DNA of 64,000 nt from Dasyornis broadbenti (taxonomy: Eukaryota; Chordata; Aves; Passeriformes; Dasyornithidae). Below the pieces are notes generated by a model. It saw only the letters and a program-made list of their open reading frames with translations. It made no database searches and was not told the origin of the DNA. The stretch's first letter is position 1; every line of letters starts with the position of its first letter. This document shows, piece by piece, positions 24,672 to 37,400 of the stretch. The stretch covers positions 101,704 through 165,703 of the forward strand of contig VZRN01005155.1 of assembly GCA_013397935.1 (NCBI GenBank). Direction: 5' to 3'. Made by a program: the position numbers and the translations under genes.

Positions 24672-25922
24672 TAACATTTACTTTAAAATCATTCAAGTAA
24701 TCTCCTATGGAAATAAAGACAAATTCTGTTGTGGTGGCTGCTGCATTTTAAAGTACTTCTGATGCTTGTCCTATCTTTGGAAGTACTCTTCAGGAATTAA
24801 AGACGTTAAACCAGGAGAGGATTAAAAGTGTACTTTTTCCTGGTTCCACTTACATTAGCATACGTTTAGATATTGTTTTCCTGTTTGATGTTGCTGGCTT
24901 TTAATGCATCTAGGAAAGGAAAGGTTTTTGTAGTCAAAACATTACAGGGTGTGCTGCTCTGCAGGATCCCTTGACTTTCGTGAGTGAATTTAGATAAGAG
25001 CTGGGTTGGAGGTTTATTGCTCTGTGTTATAAACAAAAAACTCCCCTCCATTTATTTTATCAACATGCCTGAGAGAAAACAGTCCCTGTAGCCATGGAGC
25101 TGGCTTCTGCCACAGCCCCATTCCACACAGAACATGCCGCAAATACACTGACCCAAATCACTTGTTATTTATGACAGTTATTCCTTATTGCTATTTTTGA
25201 AAGTTCTGTTACTCTCTGAAGTGCAATTAAGCTTTTTCCTTTACATTTTTTTTTTCCCAAGTAAAAATTTTTCCAGTGCTTTCTGAGAATCTTACTGTGT
25301 CCCTTATCCCAGAGCAGGATTCTAGGAACGAAACTTGAGAGTTTATCATACCTTGGTGTCCAAGGCAGATGCACAGCTTCAATGAAGTCCTCTGGAAGGT
25401 GTCCTTGCTCAGATGCCATTGACCATTTCCCAGTCTCGTATGGAGGCTTTGTGTCTGTAGGACCTGCGATGTTTCTGGATATTTGCTAAATGGGTTATTT
25501 ACAGGTAGTGAATGTGTTTATTAATGTGGCATTGCTGCTCAAATAAAAGTTTGGAAGGTCATAGAAGTCAGAAATGCTGTTCATTCTTCAAAGTGAAGTG
25601 ATAACTGAGTCACTAATGTTTTCAGAAGTAATCAAGCATGCCTTGGCAAAAGGGAATTTTTTTTGTAGTGAGTAGCCCAGGCTCAGAGTCCATTGTGTGA
25701 AAAAAATCTCCCGTCTTTCTGAACGCATACATAGGTCCTATTTCATATGGAAGGACTTTGAAAATTTTTTTTTTTAATTATCTAATCCTCTACCTTTGAA
25801 AGTCAGGTGGAAAAAAAATCCATGGATTACAGCGGGAGGAAGTTTGGAAGATAAATGTGTATACAGAGTGCTGAGTTCATTCTCTCTGTCCATCTCATTA
25901 CTGTCTCCTACACATTATTCTT

Positions 25923-26100
25923 AGAATCATAGAATATTAAGGGATTGGAATGAATGATCCTTAAAGATCATCCAGTCCCAACTGTGGGCAGGGACACTCC
26001 TCACTAGACCATGTTGGTCAAGGCCGTATCCACCCTGGCTTTGAACAGTGCTGGGGTTGGGGCATCCACAACATTCATAGTGATTAAATATCTAGTTCAT
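25923..26100 (-). mobile_element. CR1 LINE 3' fragment (antisense)
   Basis: TAGAATCATAGAATATTAAG, then GATCATCCAGTCCCAACTG, CACTAGACCATGTTGG and TTTGAACAGTGCTGGGG are the reverse-complement CR1 3' end. It is followed within about 110 bp by a + strand CR1. Confidence 0.88.
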
Positions 26101-26207
26101 TCTCTTCCAAGTATTTTTTACTTGAAGTGGGTGTTTTTTAGAAATTAGTTGTAATGAAAAATCAGTTACTTACATAAAACACACAGTCTTCTTGTGATGT
26201 ACTTAGA

Positions 26208-26392
26208 GTAGGGGAGGCGTAGCAGGCTGCCCTGGGAAGTGGTGAGATCACCGTCCGTGGAATTACTCTGGAGACAAATAGACATGGCATTTCATGCTTT
26301 GGTTTAGTGGATACGCTGGTATTCAGTCAAAGGTTGGACTCGATCTTGAAGGTCTTGAAGTCATAAGAGTTCTATGACTCTTACGTTCTTTA
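26208..26392 (+). mobile_element. CR1 LINE 3' fragment
   Basis: Contains CAGGCTGCCCTGGGAAGTGG, GATCACCGTCCGTGGAA, TTGGACTCGATCTTGAAGG and a decayed tail with GTTCTATGACTC. It belongs to a CR1 subfamily different from the commoner 'gaagctgtggctgcc' copies. Confidence 0.75.
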
Positions 26393-27439
26393 CCAGAGTG
26401 ATCTGTTGCAGTCCTGGGGACTGGAGGGAGGTACTGTGCGGTTATTAATGGCATGGACTCCACAAGATGGTGATAAATGAAGACATTTTATTGCAAAAAA
26501 TCCAGGGTTCTTAAACTGTTACATTGTTATGAGTGTTTACATACTTGTGAGGCACAACAAACGTGTTTAACCAACCACCATAAACCATGATAGGAACACG
26601 CTTCAGGTGTAACCCATCACCAACCCCACTGTGTGAGCACTTATTGGTTCTAACAATTGTTTTCTAGCTATGTAGCTTGTTTTTCACCTCTAGTTTAGCT
26701 GAGTTATTCCCAGAATGCTCTCTGGTTAGCCGAAGTAGCAGAAGTGAGCAAGGATTTTACAAGGGCAACAAGGCTCTCACTTTGCAAGGCTTTTCTGCTC
26801 TGCAACAGTGCTGAATGCTGCTAACTGTACTCACATGTATTTTTTTAATATAAAAGAGTTTAGGAAAAAAGGTGATCATTCTTTATATTCCAAGAGTAGT
26901 CTAACTCTGAAACATACATGGTTAAAGCTTAAAACAGAGAGCTTCGTGTCATTTGGCTACATTGTTTATTACTGTAGGATTGCATCTCTCAGGTGCCTTA
27001 GGGCTCTTCTGTCAGCTGTCCTCCTTGGCTTTTTATTCTCCTTGATGATTCCAGAATCTGTTTAGCATGATTCCTGAAATTATTTTTTAAAAAAGTTACA
27101 GATATTTATGCAAATAGAGATCCTGTTTTCCTCTGCTCTTAGCGGATGGGAGCTTGCATTTTCTCTCCTTCAGGCTGTGAGAATGAGGTGCTGAACCCAG
27201 GCTGATAACGCAGCTCCTTGGGGAGTTTTATCCATGGTGGAAGTGTGAGCCAGCTCTACAGTCTTTTTCACTTCTAGCTTGGCTCAGGGAGCTCGCTGAT
27301 CACCTTGGTAGGAATTAAACCAGGAATTGTTCAATTCTTTTGTCCTTGAGTACAGTGGTGCTGCAGGAGTAACTGGAACCGGTGTGATGTACTAATTAAG
27401 GTGATTATTATTTACAAGTCCTGTTGATTACAGTCAGTT

Positions 27440-28190
27440 AATTTCCTCTTGCTACAGTGGAGTACGCTGACGTTGCATAATGCAGACTGTCTCACGGATT
27501 GGGCACTAGGGGTTGTAGTGGATGGGGTGACATCAGGTGTGCATCCAGTCACTACTGAGGTTCCACAGGTCTCCATCCTCGGCACTGTGCTTTTCGTCTT
27601 CATAAACAACCTGGAGGCAGGACTCAAAGGAATGCTGATTAAGTTTCCTGCCAATACTAAATTGGGAGGAGCTCTTGACTCCCTCGAGGGCAGAGGGGCC
27701 CTGTAGAGAGACCTCAGCAAATCTGAGGCCTGGGCAGTCACCAACTATAAGAAGTTTAACAAGGACAAGTGCCGGATTCTGCACCTGGGATGGGGCAATC
27801 CTAGCTGTATGTATAGACCAGGGAATGAGAGGCTGGAGAGCAGTTCTGTGGAAAGGGACCTGTGGGGGTTCCTGGTCAATGGCGAGGTGAGTAGGAGTCA
27901 GCAGTGCCCTGGCAGCCAGGAGGGACATCTGGGGTGCATCAGGCGCAGCATCACCAGCTGGGCAAGGGAGGGGATTGTCCCACTTCACTCTAGGCTGGTG
28001 TGGCCTCGCCTCAAGTCCTGAGGATAGGTTTGGGCACTACAATATAAAAAAGGTGTGGAAGTCTTAGAGATTGTTTGAAGGAGGCTGCAAAGACAATGAG
28101 GGGTCTGGAGGGGAAGCCATAGGGGGAGCAGGTGAGGACACTTGTCTTGTTCAGCCTGGAGGAGACTGGGGAGACCTCATTGTGTTCTTC
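27440..28190 (+). pseudogene. Decayed CR1 LINE ORF2 (reverse transcriptase end)
   Basis: The frame starting near 27449 encodes a recognisable CR1-type polymerase stretch with a PQVSILGTVLF motif followed by FINNL. This is a degraded form of the LINE 'PQGSVLGPVLF...INDL' region. The expected catalytic FADD is changed to FPAN and the frame stops at 27704-27706. Further CR1 ORF2 sequence continues in other frames to about 28190 (for example GTGGGGGTTCCTGGTCAATG, then ATTGTCCCACTTCACTC). It cannot encode an active enzyme. It ends about 210 bp upstream of the ADARB1 start-codon exon. Confidence 0.85.
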
Positions 28191-28398
28191 ATCATCCCAC
28201 TCTGGCCTTTGCCAAATTGGGGCTGTATCTTTCAGTCACTGATGATCATCTCAATTTTAGGAGGGATCTTGGGTCAGGATTTACGCAAATAGCACAATGC
28301 CAAGCCAGAGCCCAGGCTTCTGCTTTTACAGGACATTTAATGCTTTGCCTTGTAAGTTGGTACCTTAAAGCATAAATATCCTCCTTACTGTTTTCCAG

Positions 28399-28473
28399 AG
28401 AGAAGCAGTCTCCGCCAGCCAAGAAACCAGCAAAGATATTTCACAATGGATGTAGACGATGAAGAAAACATGA
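28399..28473 (+). CDS. ADARB1: ADARB1 start-codon exon (5'UTR plus residues 1-10)
   Basis: The acceptor is TTTTCCAG at 28391-28398 and the donor is GTAAGA at 28474. The first 47 nt are untranslated. ATG at 28446-28448 has a strong context (A at -3, G at +4) and encodes MDVDDEENM plus the first base of a serine codon. I recall the human start as MDIEDEENMS, which matches closely. The exon ends in phase 1 and joins 34246 to give AGT. It would also join the cryptic acceptor at 34199, with a frameshift (see the self-editing entry). Confidence 0.93.
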
Positions 28474-31400
28474 GTAAGATGTGTTTATTTACATAGTGCT
28501 AAACTCTGCAAATAGCTTCTGAAGGTGATTTTTTTCTCACAAGCGCAGGGGCGACTGCAAAGAAACTTTAGATGCAGAAATGAAAATACTTTGAAACACA
28601 GTGAAGAAGAGTGAATTGGAACTTTTGCTTTAAAAGGGTTTTAAATATGCTACTGTAGTTTTACCTTCTGTGTTATACTTTACACTTTGTTTTTCTTACA
28701 GGAACTGACTAATCAAATAAAATATTTCCCTGTTTTGAACCAGCAGTGAAGAAGGGAGGGATAATATCAGTATTGCCCATGCCAAGGGTTAAGTACCAGT
28801 AAGGAGTGAGGGGTGAAATGAAGGGGATGAAATTGAAGAGTGTAAAAGAAAGGAGGGAGAGCAGAAATAGGGAAAGGAAAAGGCAAAGGAAGAGCTAGGA
28901 AAGCTCTGTGCAGGTCTCACATAGGCTGATTATTCTCTTTAGATGCTGATTGTTCCAACCCTGAGCTACTGAATTATTGAAGTGACTTTAAAGCACAAAA
29001 ATAGCCAAATAAAATCGTCATCTTAATGAATACTTGTTGCAGCCAAGTGTGTGAGACTGCTAACTCTGGGGTATGATTAAGATCTGATAACCTGCAAGAA
29101 AAGTGTTCTCATTAAACCATTCTAAAATATTTTATTATTTGCCTTCCAGCTGTCTGCTTTATTTTGTGACTCAGAGAATTGTTCTGTTGCTGCTGTGCTG
29201 TGCCTGACTGTAAATAATTGTATATTATGTAATAAGAAATGTGCTTCTTTTTCCCCTAAGTGACAGTGGCTAAAGAGTGCATCTGGCAAAGATGACAAAG
29301 CCCAACAATGGCTTTGGAGCAGAAGAGTTGTACAAGATCAGTCTGGAGGAGTTACAGAACAATTTTAGAGGGAGATGAAGAAGTTAAATCATTGTGTTAA
29401 TATAAACCAAACAAACCCAAACCAAACATCCTCCTGCCAGAAAAACCACAAACCCAAAGTGAAAAATATTACTAAAAATAGAATGCATCTTTTTTCCTTA
29501 GCTGAACAGTGAACTCAACTGAAATATATTGGTATCATTTTCTTTTCCTTGGTATATAAGAATTTACTTCAAATGGGTATTTTACCTGTTTCTAAAAGCG
29601 GCCTCCTTACTTCAAAAAGTAAAGTGTAATTGGATAATTCACGTAAGGTAATTTTTTTGATAAAACATCACTTTTCTCAGTAATAGTATAGCTGAGCATG
29701 AATAGAAGTGCCTTCCTGAGCTGGAGAAATATCACCTCTTTACAGGGGAATTCTTTAATTCTGTGTCATTAAGCAAAACACTAAATTTTTGTCTGCTTAT
29801 GGGTTTTTTTGTGTGTTAGTTCATCAATATGGGAAACCATTCAAGGAATTTGTTACTTTATTGGGAGCCTTGCTCCCTGGAACTGTTTAGAGAATGCATT
29901 TATATAACTTCAGTTTTGAGATGTCAGACTGAGCCCAGTCCATATAAAGTGCAAGATGACCTTCCTTTGTGTGCCCTCACAAACATCATTAATTTGAAAT
30001 GTTTAATCATCTGATTTTTGGGGGAAAAATCGAAGTTTAAATTCTTAAGTTCTTTGCTTTGATTTGTGCAAAGATATATGTTTTTTTAACTCTTTATCTC
30101 TCTTTGCTTTTATATCCCTTAAAATTATGAAGGGGCATATTAGAAGTTGCCTATTAATTTTTAAATTCTATATAACTACATTTGGGGAAAGTTTCTTAAA
30201 GGAAAGGAAGGTGGGCTATGCAGTCTTTGTAGCCTGTGGTTGCATAACTAGAATTCCTCTGCAGAAGCTGAAATTAAGAATTTTTTTTTTGTTCAGATGA
30301 AATGTAAGACAGCGATGATGCTAAATTAATGTCTGTGAGAAAACAGTGTTTCAGACTTCAGCTTTTAGGGTTTTCTTTCTTTATCCATTGGTCATAGAGA
30401 AGATGTTACATGGTATTTGAGGAAAGATACTGTTATTTAGAATGTTTTTATTTGTTGCCTGTTGCTTTGCATGGCTGGTGTGTCTGCAGCACTCTGGACA
30501 CATGGGACACAAGAACGTGACTCTCCTGACCTTTCTCTTTGATATGTTTGCTCCTTTTTCTAAAGATGCTCAGGAGAGAGTATGTGGATTTTTTCTGCTT
30601 GTTTTTTAATGAAAGAATTACTAATTTAGAATTTCCCCAGGGCACTAAATGAGAGCAGCAGTATAAGGGGTAGCTAGAATCATCTTTTGGTTCAGCTTGG
30701 AGTCATCTAAATTTAATTACTTGTGCTGCAGATTAGACAGAGCAGGGGCAGTGTTGTCTGTCAGCAAGCAGGTAGTGGAAGGTCCCCAATGGATAAAGTA
30801 TCTTAATGGCAGACACTTTTTAATTACAGAGAATAAACCCCAAAATAAACAGCATGCTCAGACAGCAGATTTGTTTCTTTACTGGCATAAAAAATTCCCC
30901 ATGCCTTTTTCTTGCTTCTAGAGTTCTTGGGTTTGTAAGCTCTCAGATGAGATCTGGGGTGCAGGACTGTCCTTCTGAAGTTATTGGTGTCACCTATGAT
31001 TTTTACTAAGGTGGCTTCCACAGACATCAATCAAATCTTCAGCTGAAGCTGCCAACTATTTTTATTGACTAGAAAATACACCAATCTCATGAAAAACATC
31101 CAGTTTTTAAATCATGGGTTGTATAAATGTTTAAAAAAAGAGAATCGCAATCATCAAGTGTTTATATATGTGTTACTGTTGCTTTTAAGCCTTAAATACA
31201 CAGCAGATGTGATGGGCCTCAAAGGACTCTCTAAAGCATTCATTCCTTGAAAAACTGAATTTAAAGACTAGAAATACTAGAACTTTCTGTAAAATCATGC
31301 ACAGCGTGGGGTGTTTAATATTAGAATCATCAAACTTTTAAAAATAGCAACTAAAACCCAGTAGATGCATTAAGAGTAGTGGGTGGAGGATCAAAGAAGG

Positions 31401-34400
31401 CAGTGGGAGATGTTTTCATGCCATTTATAATGAAATGGTGAAGTGCCTTGCCCAGAACATTGTGGATGCCATGGGTTTTATGGGGTCTTTAAAAGCCATT
31501 AGAAATTCTTTTTTGGGGAAAAAAAGCACAAGTGGCTCCCTGCCATGGTTTCTGGGATAGTCCAGAGCTGTGAGGCTGCCCTGGGGAGGGTCACTGTGTC
31601 CCTATGCTGGTATGATATCCTCTTCTCTCTCTGCTGGTGGCCTTGTCACAGATGGGGAACCAGACAAGGTGAGGAAGAGCCAGGAGGGCCATTCCTAACT
31701 TCTCTGAAAGGGTGGCATGCCTGGAAAAGGCATCAGGGAGAGGCTGGGCTGGAGGAGTTACTCCATATTGGAACATGGACAAGATTTGAGGTGACTTCTC
31801 TGACTTGAACAGTTTCTGTTTTGACTAATCTGTGAGATCTTCCCAAGCCCTCAGGTAATTAGAAGGCCTCAGCACTGCTGGGCAGGACAGGCTGAGGAAA
31901 AAGACCAAAAGCATACCTTCACCATCAGTCTGAGAGAGGGGAGGACTTTCCCTTGCAGTCCAGTGACTCTGTGGGTTGAAACAAGCACAGGTCCTTTTAC
32001 TTTCTTTCACATACTTGGATTTGGATCAACTCTACAGTGTTGCCTCCTTTCCTAGTCTCTTGGTTTGACTCAGGATCAGCTCCCTACATGCTTTCTCTCC
32101 GAGCTTCTTCCACCCTGCAGGTTCTCCAAAGCTAGCAAAGCCTAGTATCTCTCAGGCAAGGAGTAGTTTTCTTCCCTTCTCTCTTAATGAGACAAGGTAA
32201 GCCTGCAAGTTTATTTCCTACTCCCTGCAAGTCCCTCCTCTCTGTCAGGGAATTGTTTCCCCTACCCTATGAAAGAGTTCCACCAGCTGCCATGCTAATA
32301 TGCAAAAATTATTCTTTTTAGTGTTCAGCTGGACTCTATTCAACTCCTGTTTTCCTTCTGTGGTTTCCACAGGCTCTTGTAGTTGTTTTCATATAAAAAA
32401 GAAATGAAGCCAGAGACCATTAATTAGTGTTAATTCAATGATTTATGTTTAGCCTAGAAGTCTTGGTGGTTGATAACCAATTTCTGGTGCCACCAGTAAG
32501 AGCAGTGTCCCAGAAATTATGTTTTATATGAGATGTAAGAAACTCACTGTAAGGAAAGATTTAAAAATTCCCTCCATTGTCCTTAGATTCCTCCACCATA
32601 AATATATATTTTTATAAAGAATGTATGCATGAGCACTGTGCATTGACCGTTGTGGCCCTATAGCCTTCATTCTCCAGGCAGTATGTTTGTGGCTGAACGA
32701 GAGAGATTTGATTAAATCTAGCAGATTTCTGGCAATGAAATGCTTCAGAATTTCAACTCTTGACCGAATTTAATTGACTTAATTGCATGATCAGTACTGT
32801 ACAATTCTCTGTTTTGCTGCTGTGATTTAACAAAATGTGTTCCTACTTTGGCTTTTGCTTTTGATCTTTTTATTTTTCTTCTTTTTTTTTGTCTTTGAGC
32901 ACCGAAAGGAGTAACCTATCGAGCTTTTGCTGGAGGATGTTGTAAATGAAAATTTAGTAACTATTCCATCAGCTTTGTAACCTGGGCGAAGTGATGTGTG
33001 CATGGTAGGGGATTCTTAGGGAAGACTGAAAGCATGATTGGAATTTGTCACTGTGAAAGAGAGCTTTCACCTTGGTTTGCTCTCATTTCAATGATTATTT
33101 ACCACCTAGGATCAGTGTAGATTTAATACAGATATATTGAAGTTTTGGAACAGGAGAGTTAAAACTATGTGACTTACTAAATTTACCTTTTTATTCACAA
33201 ATGCCAATAGAAAGCACAAATAGTTAATTTCCTTACTTTCTTTATCAGGGTGAAAATGAGGTCTTTGAACTTATAGCAAATTTAATTCCTTAAATATAGC
33301 TCTGACATATTATCACAAGTTCTATTTTTGAAAACAAATCATTAATATTACATTGTCTTCCCTGCTCTCCCATTAAAATACCATCATTGTGAGTGTGCAG
33401 CTTTTGTCACATTTCTATTCTGCATAGTCTTAGAGAGGATCTTTAGTGATTTTTGGGTTTGCAACTCCATGACGGCAGTTTTCTTGACTTGGAAGAATGA
33501 TGCTTGTAAATGAATAAGAGATTTTTTTAATAGAAAGCTGTGTGGAAGTACATAGTCTTGTGGTCCTGCTGGTACAGTGGGCAGCTGTAGTTCCTGAGAA
33601 AATTGGGTTGAGGTGAAATGAATGTTTAGGAAAGACATAAAAAGTAACTGAATTAGAAAAATATGGAATAGCTAAAGAGAAACAAAAGCATTCAAACACT
33701 CTTCAGTTACGGTACCTACCAAAGAGCTGCCTAATTTTTCATTGCTCTGAATGAAGGTTGTATTTATGTAGTTTTTCAATTTGAACAACTGAAATCACTG
33801 AGAGAAAAAAGTAACATGGCTAAACTAATAATAAAATAGAATTAAATATCTGGCTCAGAGTTCTGCTCTTAAGCATGCATTTTTATTTTACTAATGGTAG
33901 TTTGTTTTGTGGGCATATGTTGCTATAGCTTATATTGCTGATTTAAAGCATTTTTCAGGCTAAATATAAGTAAAAGTTTTGTTCCAGCTTAATTAAAATG
34001 AAAAAAAGTTGTAGTGATTTTTTTGCTGTACAGTTGTATCAAGTGTGTTGTTTGAAGATTGTGTTATTTCTTGAATTGGTAGAGGTTGTGTTATGTTATC
34101 ATCTCCAGCTGTATTGCAAAAACATCTAACCTGCAAGCACACATCACTTAACCAGTTACAAAGAGAGATAAAGGAATCTATAAATTTTGCATTTACAAGA
34201 TCCTGCACCGAAGGCATTGTAAGTTACTCTTTCTGGGCACCACAGGTTCGAGCAGCACTGACATTAAAGAAAACCGCAACGTGGACAACGTTCCCCTCAA
34301 GGACAGCACTGGACAGGGGCCTGGGGAGGGGACTCCACTCTCCAATGGCGGTGGCAGCAGCAGCAGGAAGAGACCTTTGGAGGAGGGCAACAATGGCCAT

Positions 34401-37400
34401 TCCAAATTTCGCCCCAAGAAGAGGAAGAAAACGCCTGGTCCCGTTCTGCCAAAGAACGCCCTGATGCAGCTTAATGAGATTAAACCTGGTTTACAATACA
34501 GACTCCTCTCCCAGACGGGGCCAGTCCATGCTCCCATGTTCGTGATGGCAGTGGAAGTCAATGGGCAGGTGTTTGAGGGGTCTGGCCCAACAAAAAAGAA
34601 AGCCAAGCTTCATGCTGCGGAGAAGGCTCTGCGCTCCTTCGTCCAGTTCCCAAATGCCTCAGAAGCCCACCTGGCCATGGGCAGGACTCTGTCAGTAAAC
34701 ACGGACTTCACATCCGACCAGGCAGACTTCCCCGACACCCTTTTCAATGGGTTTGAGACGCCAGTCCCTTCCGACGCTTCCTTTTACTTGGGATCCAATG
34801 GGGATGGGTCTTTTGGCTCCAGCGGGGACTACGGATTGCCGTCATCTGCCGTAGCCAGCAGCCTTTCTCAGTCTCCTCTCCCCCTGCCCTCACCGTACCC
34901 CACAGCCAGTGGGAAGAACCCCGTCATGATCCTCAACGAGCTGCGCCCGGGGTTGAAGTATGAGTTCCTTTCAGAGAGCGGAGAGAGCCATGCCAAAAAC
35001 TTTGTCATGGCTGTGGCAGTGGACGGTCAGACTTTTGAAGGCTCGGGAAGGAATAAAAAGCTGGCAAAAGCTCGGGCTGCTCAGTCAGCCCTGGCATCCC
35101 TGTTTAACATGCAGCTGGACCAGACCCCATCTCGCCAGCCCATACCCAGTGAAGGACTCCAGTTACACTTGCCACAGGTGAGAAACCCTTTGGGTGTTGT
35201 GGATGGCTTTGGGTCATGATGAAGAGGAGTCAAGTCATGTATTGAATCAGTTTGAATATTTCTGCTTTTGTAGATATGTGTGTGAATATATGAAAAATAT
35301 ATATGTGTGTATGTATATATGTATTAGGTGATTTATCCAGTTACGGCTTCTGACAATTTGTATTCTCTTATACAGAGAAGAGGCTTTGTTTCTCATATTT
35401 TCAGCCTTGATCATGTTGTGTAAGAGAGCACCAGTGCCAGCTTGAATTATGGTTTGTGCTGGGGAAAGATTAAATCACATCTTGCTCTTCTCAGGCAGCA
35501 AGACTTAGATGGAGTTCAAGTGAGAATTACTGTTTTAAGTGAAGTTATTATTTGATACAACAGTTTTTAGCAGAGAAGAAAATCATTCTCTCCTGCAAAC
35601 AGAAATTGTTGGCATGAAGGAACTGAATGATGAAAATCAAGGTCAGATTAAGTGAGGCTGATAGAATTGCCACTGATTTCCAGGGTCTAAACACATTCTC
35701 TGTGTGTGTATCCAAGATGTGTGGCTAAATGGCTATCATCTGAAGGGTTTGTGCTCTAAGCAAATGAATTAATATGCATATGGAAGTTACTTAGGCAAGT
35801 TAAGTCTGACTGAAAAATAATTTAAATCAAATAGTTAATGAACTAGGGAAGGTATCAAACATACCAGACATAGACCAGGAATTTAAAGTCACTAGAATGG
35901 AATCATTTTGAGGTTTTTTTAATGCAGAAAAATTCTCCCCTCTTTTCTTGTTTATGTTTCTTCCCAGTCAAACTAGATTAATAATTGTTTGTCTGCTGTC
36001 TTTCTACTGCATCTCTTGGGTCTTTTTAATGATATTTTATGCCCATCTAAATTAAAATATTTGCGTGTGAATTCCTTTGCAACTTTCTGTTTATGGTGGG
36101 AATTTCAAGGCTTTGACCTTTTCTATCTCAAAACCATTGTTCTAGATTTCATTAAAATTCTAACATACTGTTCTGATTTGATAATGTGGGGTCAAAGAGT
36201 ATATGTAGATGTGACTATTTTAAGTATGCTGTTTTCACAAAATACATGGATAATATGCATATTTAGAACCTCGTATATGCTTTACTTTTAATGTTGCACA
36301 ATTATTGTGTTACTGATGAATGTTTCCTTCATTTTCAAATCCAGGATCATACTGTTTTGGGTAGGTAAAATTTCTTCAGCAGATTCAGTAATTTGAGACT
36401 GCATTCTCTGCTTTTAACAGTAGATTTGACCCCAGACACCAAAAAAAATTCACTGCTAGTAATTCATGTGTTATTAGTTCTTGCATCAGTAAAATGTGAA
36501 AACTGGAACTGGAAGAGGGAAGTGTGAAAAAACCAAACTGAGCTGGGAAAGATCTTACATGGGTGCTGCCTCATTTAGACCCAATTTCAAGTAATTTTTT
36601 TATACAGAGGCTTTTGATCAGCTTGTCATCAGGATGTCATCAAGCACTTCACTGTGTTGCTTTGCTTTGAGTTATAATTAGCTGTTATTGGAATTACTTC
36701 AGGTCTTTTACCTATTAGTGATTTTGTTCTGGTATGTATTTAATGATATAAGCTTTTGTGGTGTTTTCAGGTCCTGCTTTATTAATCTTTTTTTTTAAAG
36801 TCTGTGAGTTGTTTCATTTTTTTAGACAATATTTACTGTGTGAAAGAGTGTTAAATTCAGAGATAATCCTAAAATGGGTGCAATAGCAAAAATCGGAGAA
36901 TACAGGAATGATGCAAATGACGATAGGATTTCATATAACCCATGGACCAAATAAAATGTTGATTGAGTTGGAAAAAATGAAAGCTAGAAATATGTAAGGA
37001 GAGGAAAAATTCAAATAGCAAATGCTTAGGGGAAGTAAAAGAAGTACAGTGTGATTGTGCCAGTGAAGATGTTGGAATTGACTGCCTGGGTGGCAGGTCC
37101 AAATCTGCCTATAGCTTATTTGTGGTGAGAAAAATGGAGTTGAGAGGAGAGATGATCCCTGTGACAGTAGTGGTCATGAGTATGCCTGAAATGTCTGTGA
37201 CCCCACCAGAACTCCTGAGAGCTGCAGGCCAAAGAGAGTTAAATGCAGAAACACATGTGCAAAGTAACAAATGGTACAGAAGCGTTGCTACAATCAAAAA
37301 TCAGGTTGTGAAATGGGTGTAAGAATGATCCTATGGTCTGTACAGGACATGATTGAAGTGCTGATGCTGTGGTTCAGTTCAAGCTTGTCTTCTTGCTTGC

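Larger units (their letters stand above)
19168..28398 (+). other. ADARB1: Intron between 5'UTR exon and start-codon exon
   Basis: This is 9.2 kb, with GTAAGC donor and TTTTCCAG acceptor. It contains the solo LTR at 19568-20519, CR1 fragments, the hairpins at 22721-22753 and 24624-24671, and a decayed CR1 ORF2. No exon-like conserved segment is recognised. Confidence 0.55.
28474..34245 (+). other. ADARB1: Intron with the auto-editing structure
   Basis: This is a 5.8-kb intron with GTAAGA donor and GGGCACCACAG acceptor. The last 1.3 kb carries a long inverted repeat (32901-33010 with 34128-34236) and an AA cryptic acceptor at 34197-34198. A purine-rich stretch lies at 28797-28910. The remainder is AT-rich with no recognised element. 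Confidence 0.9.

Noticed and set aside
33503..33512. CTTGTAAATG, a perfect 10-nt complement of the AA-acceptor region, as the editing partner
   Set aside because: The match does not extend beyond 10 nt, whereas 32901-33010 pairs over about 105 nt, including the same core.
34193..34606. 137-codon open frame on the - strand
   Set aside because: It is antisense to the conserved dsRBD1-coding exon and has no protein resemblance.
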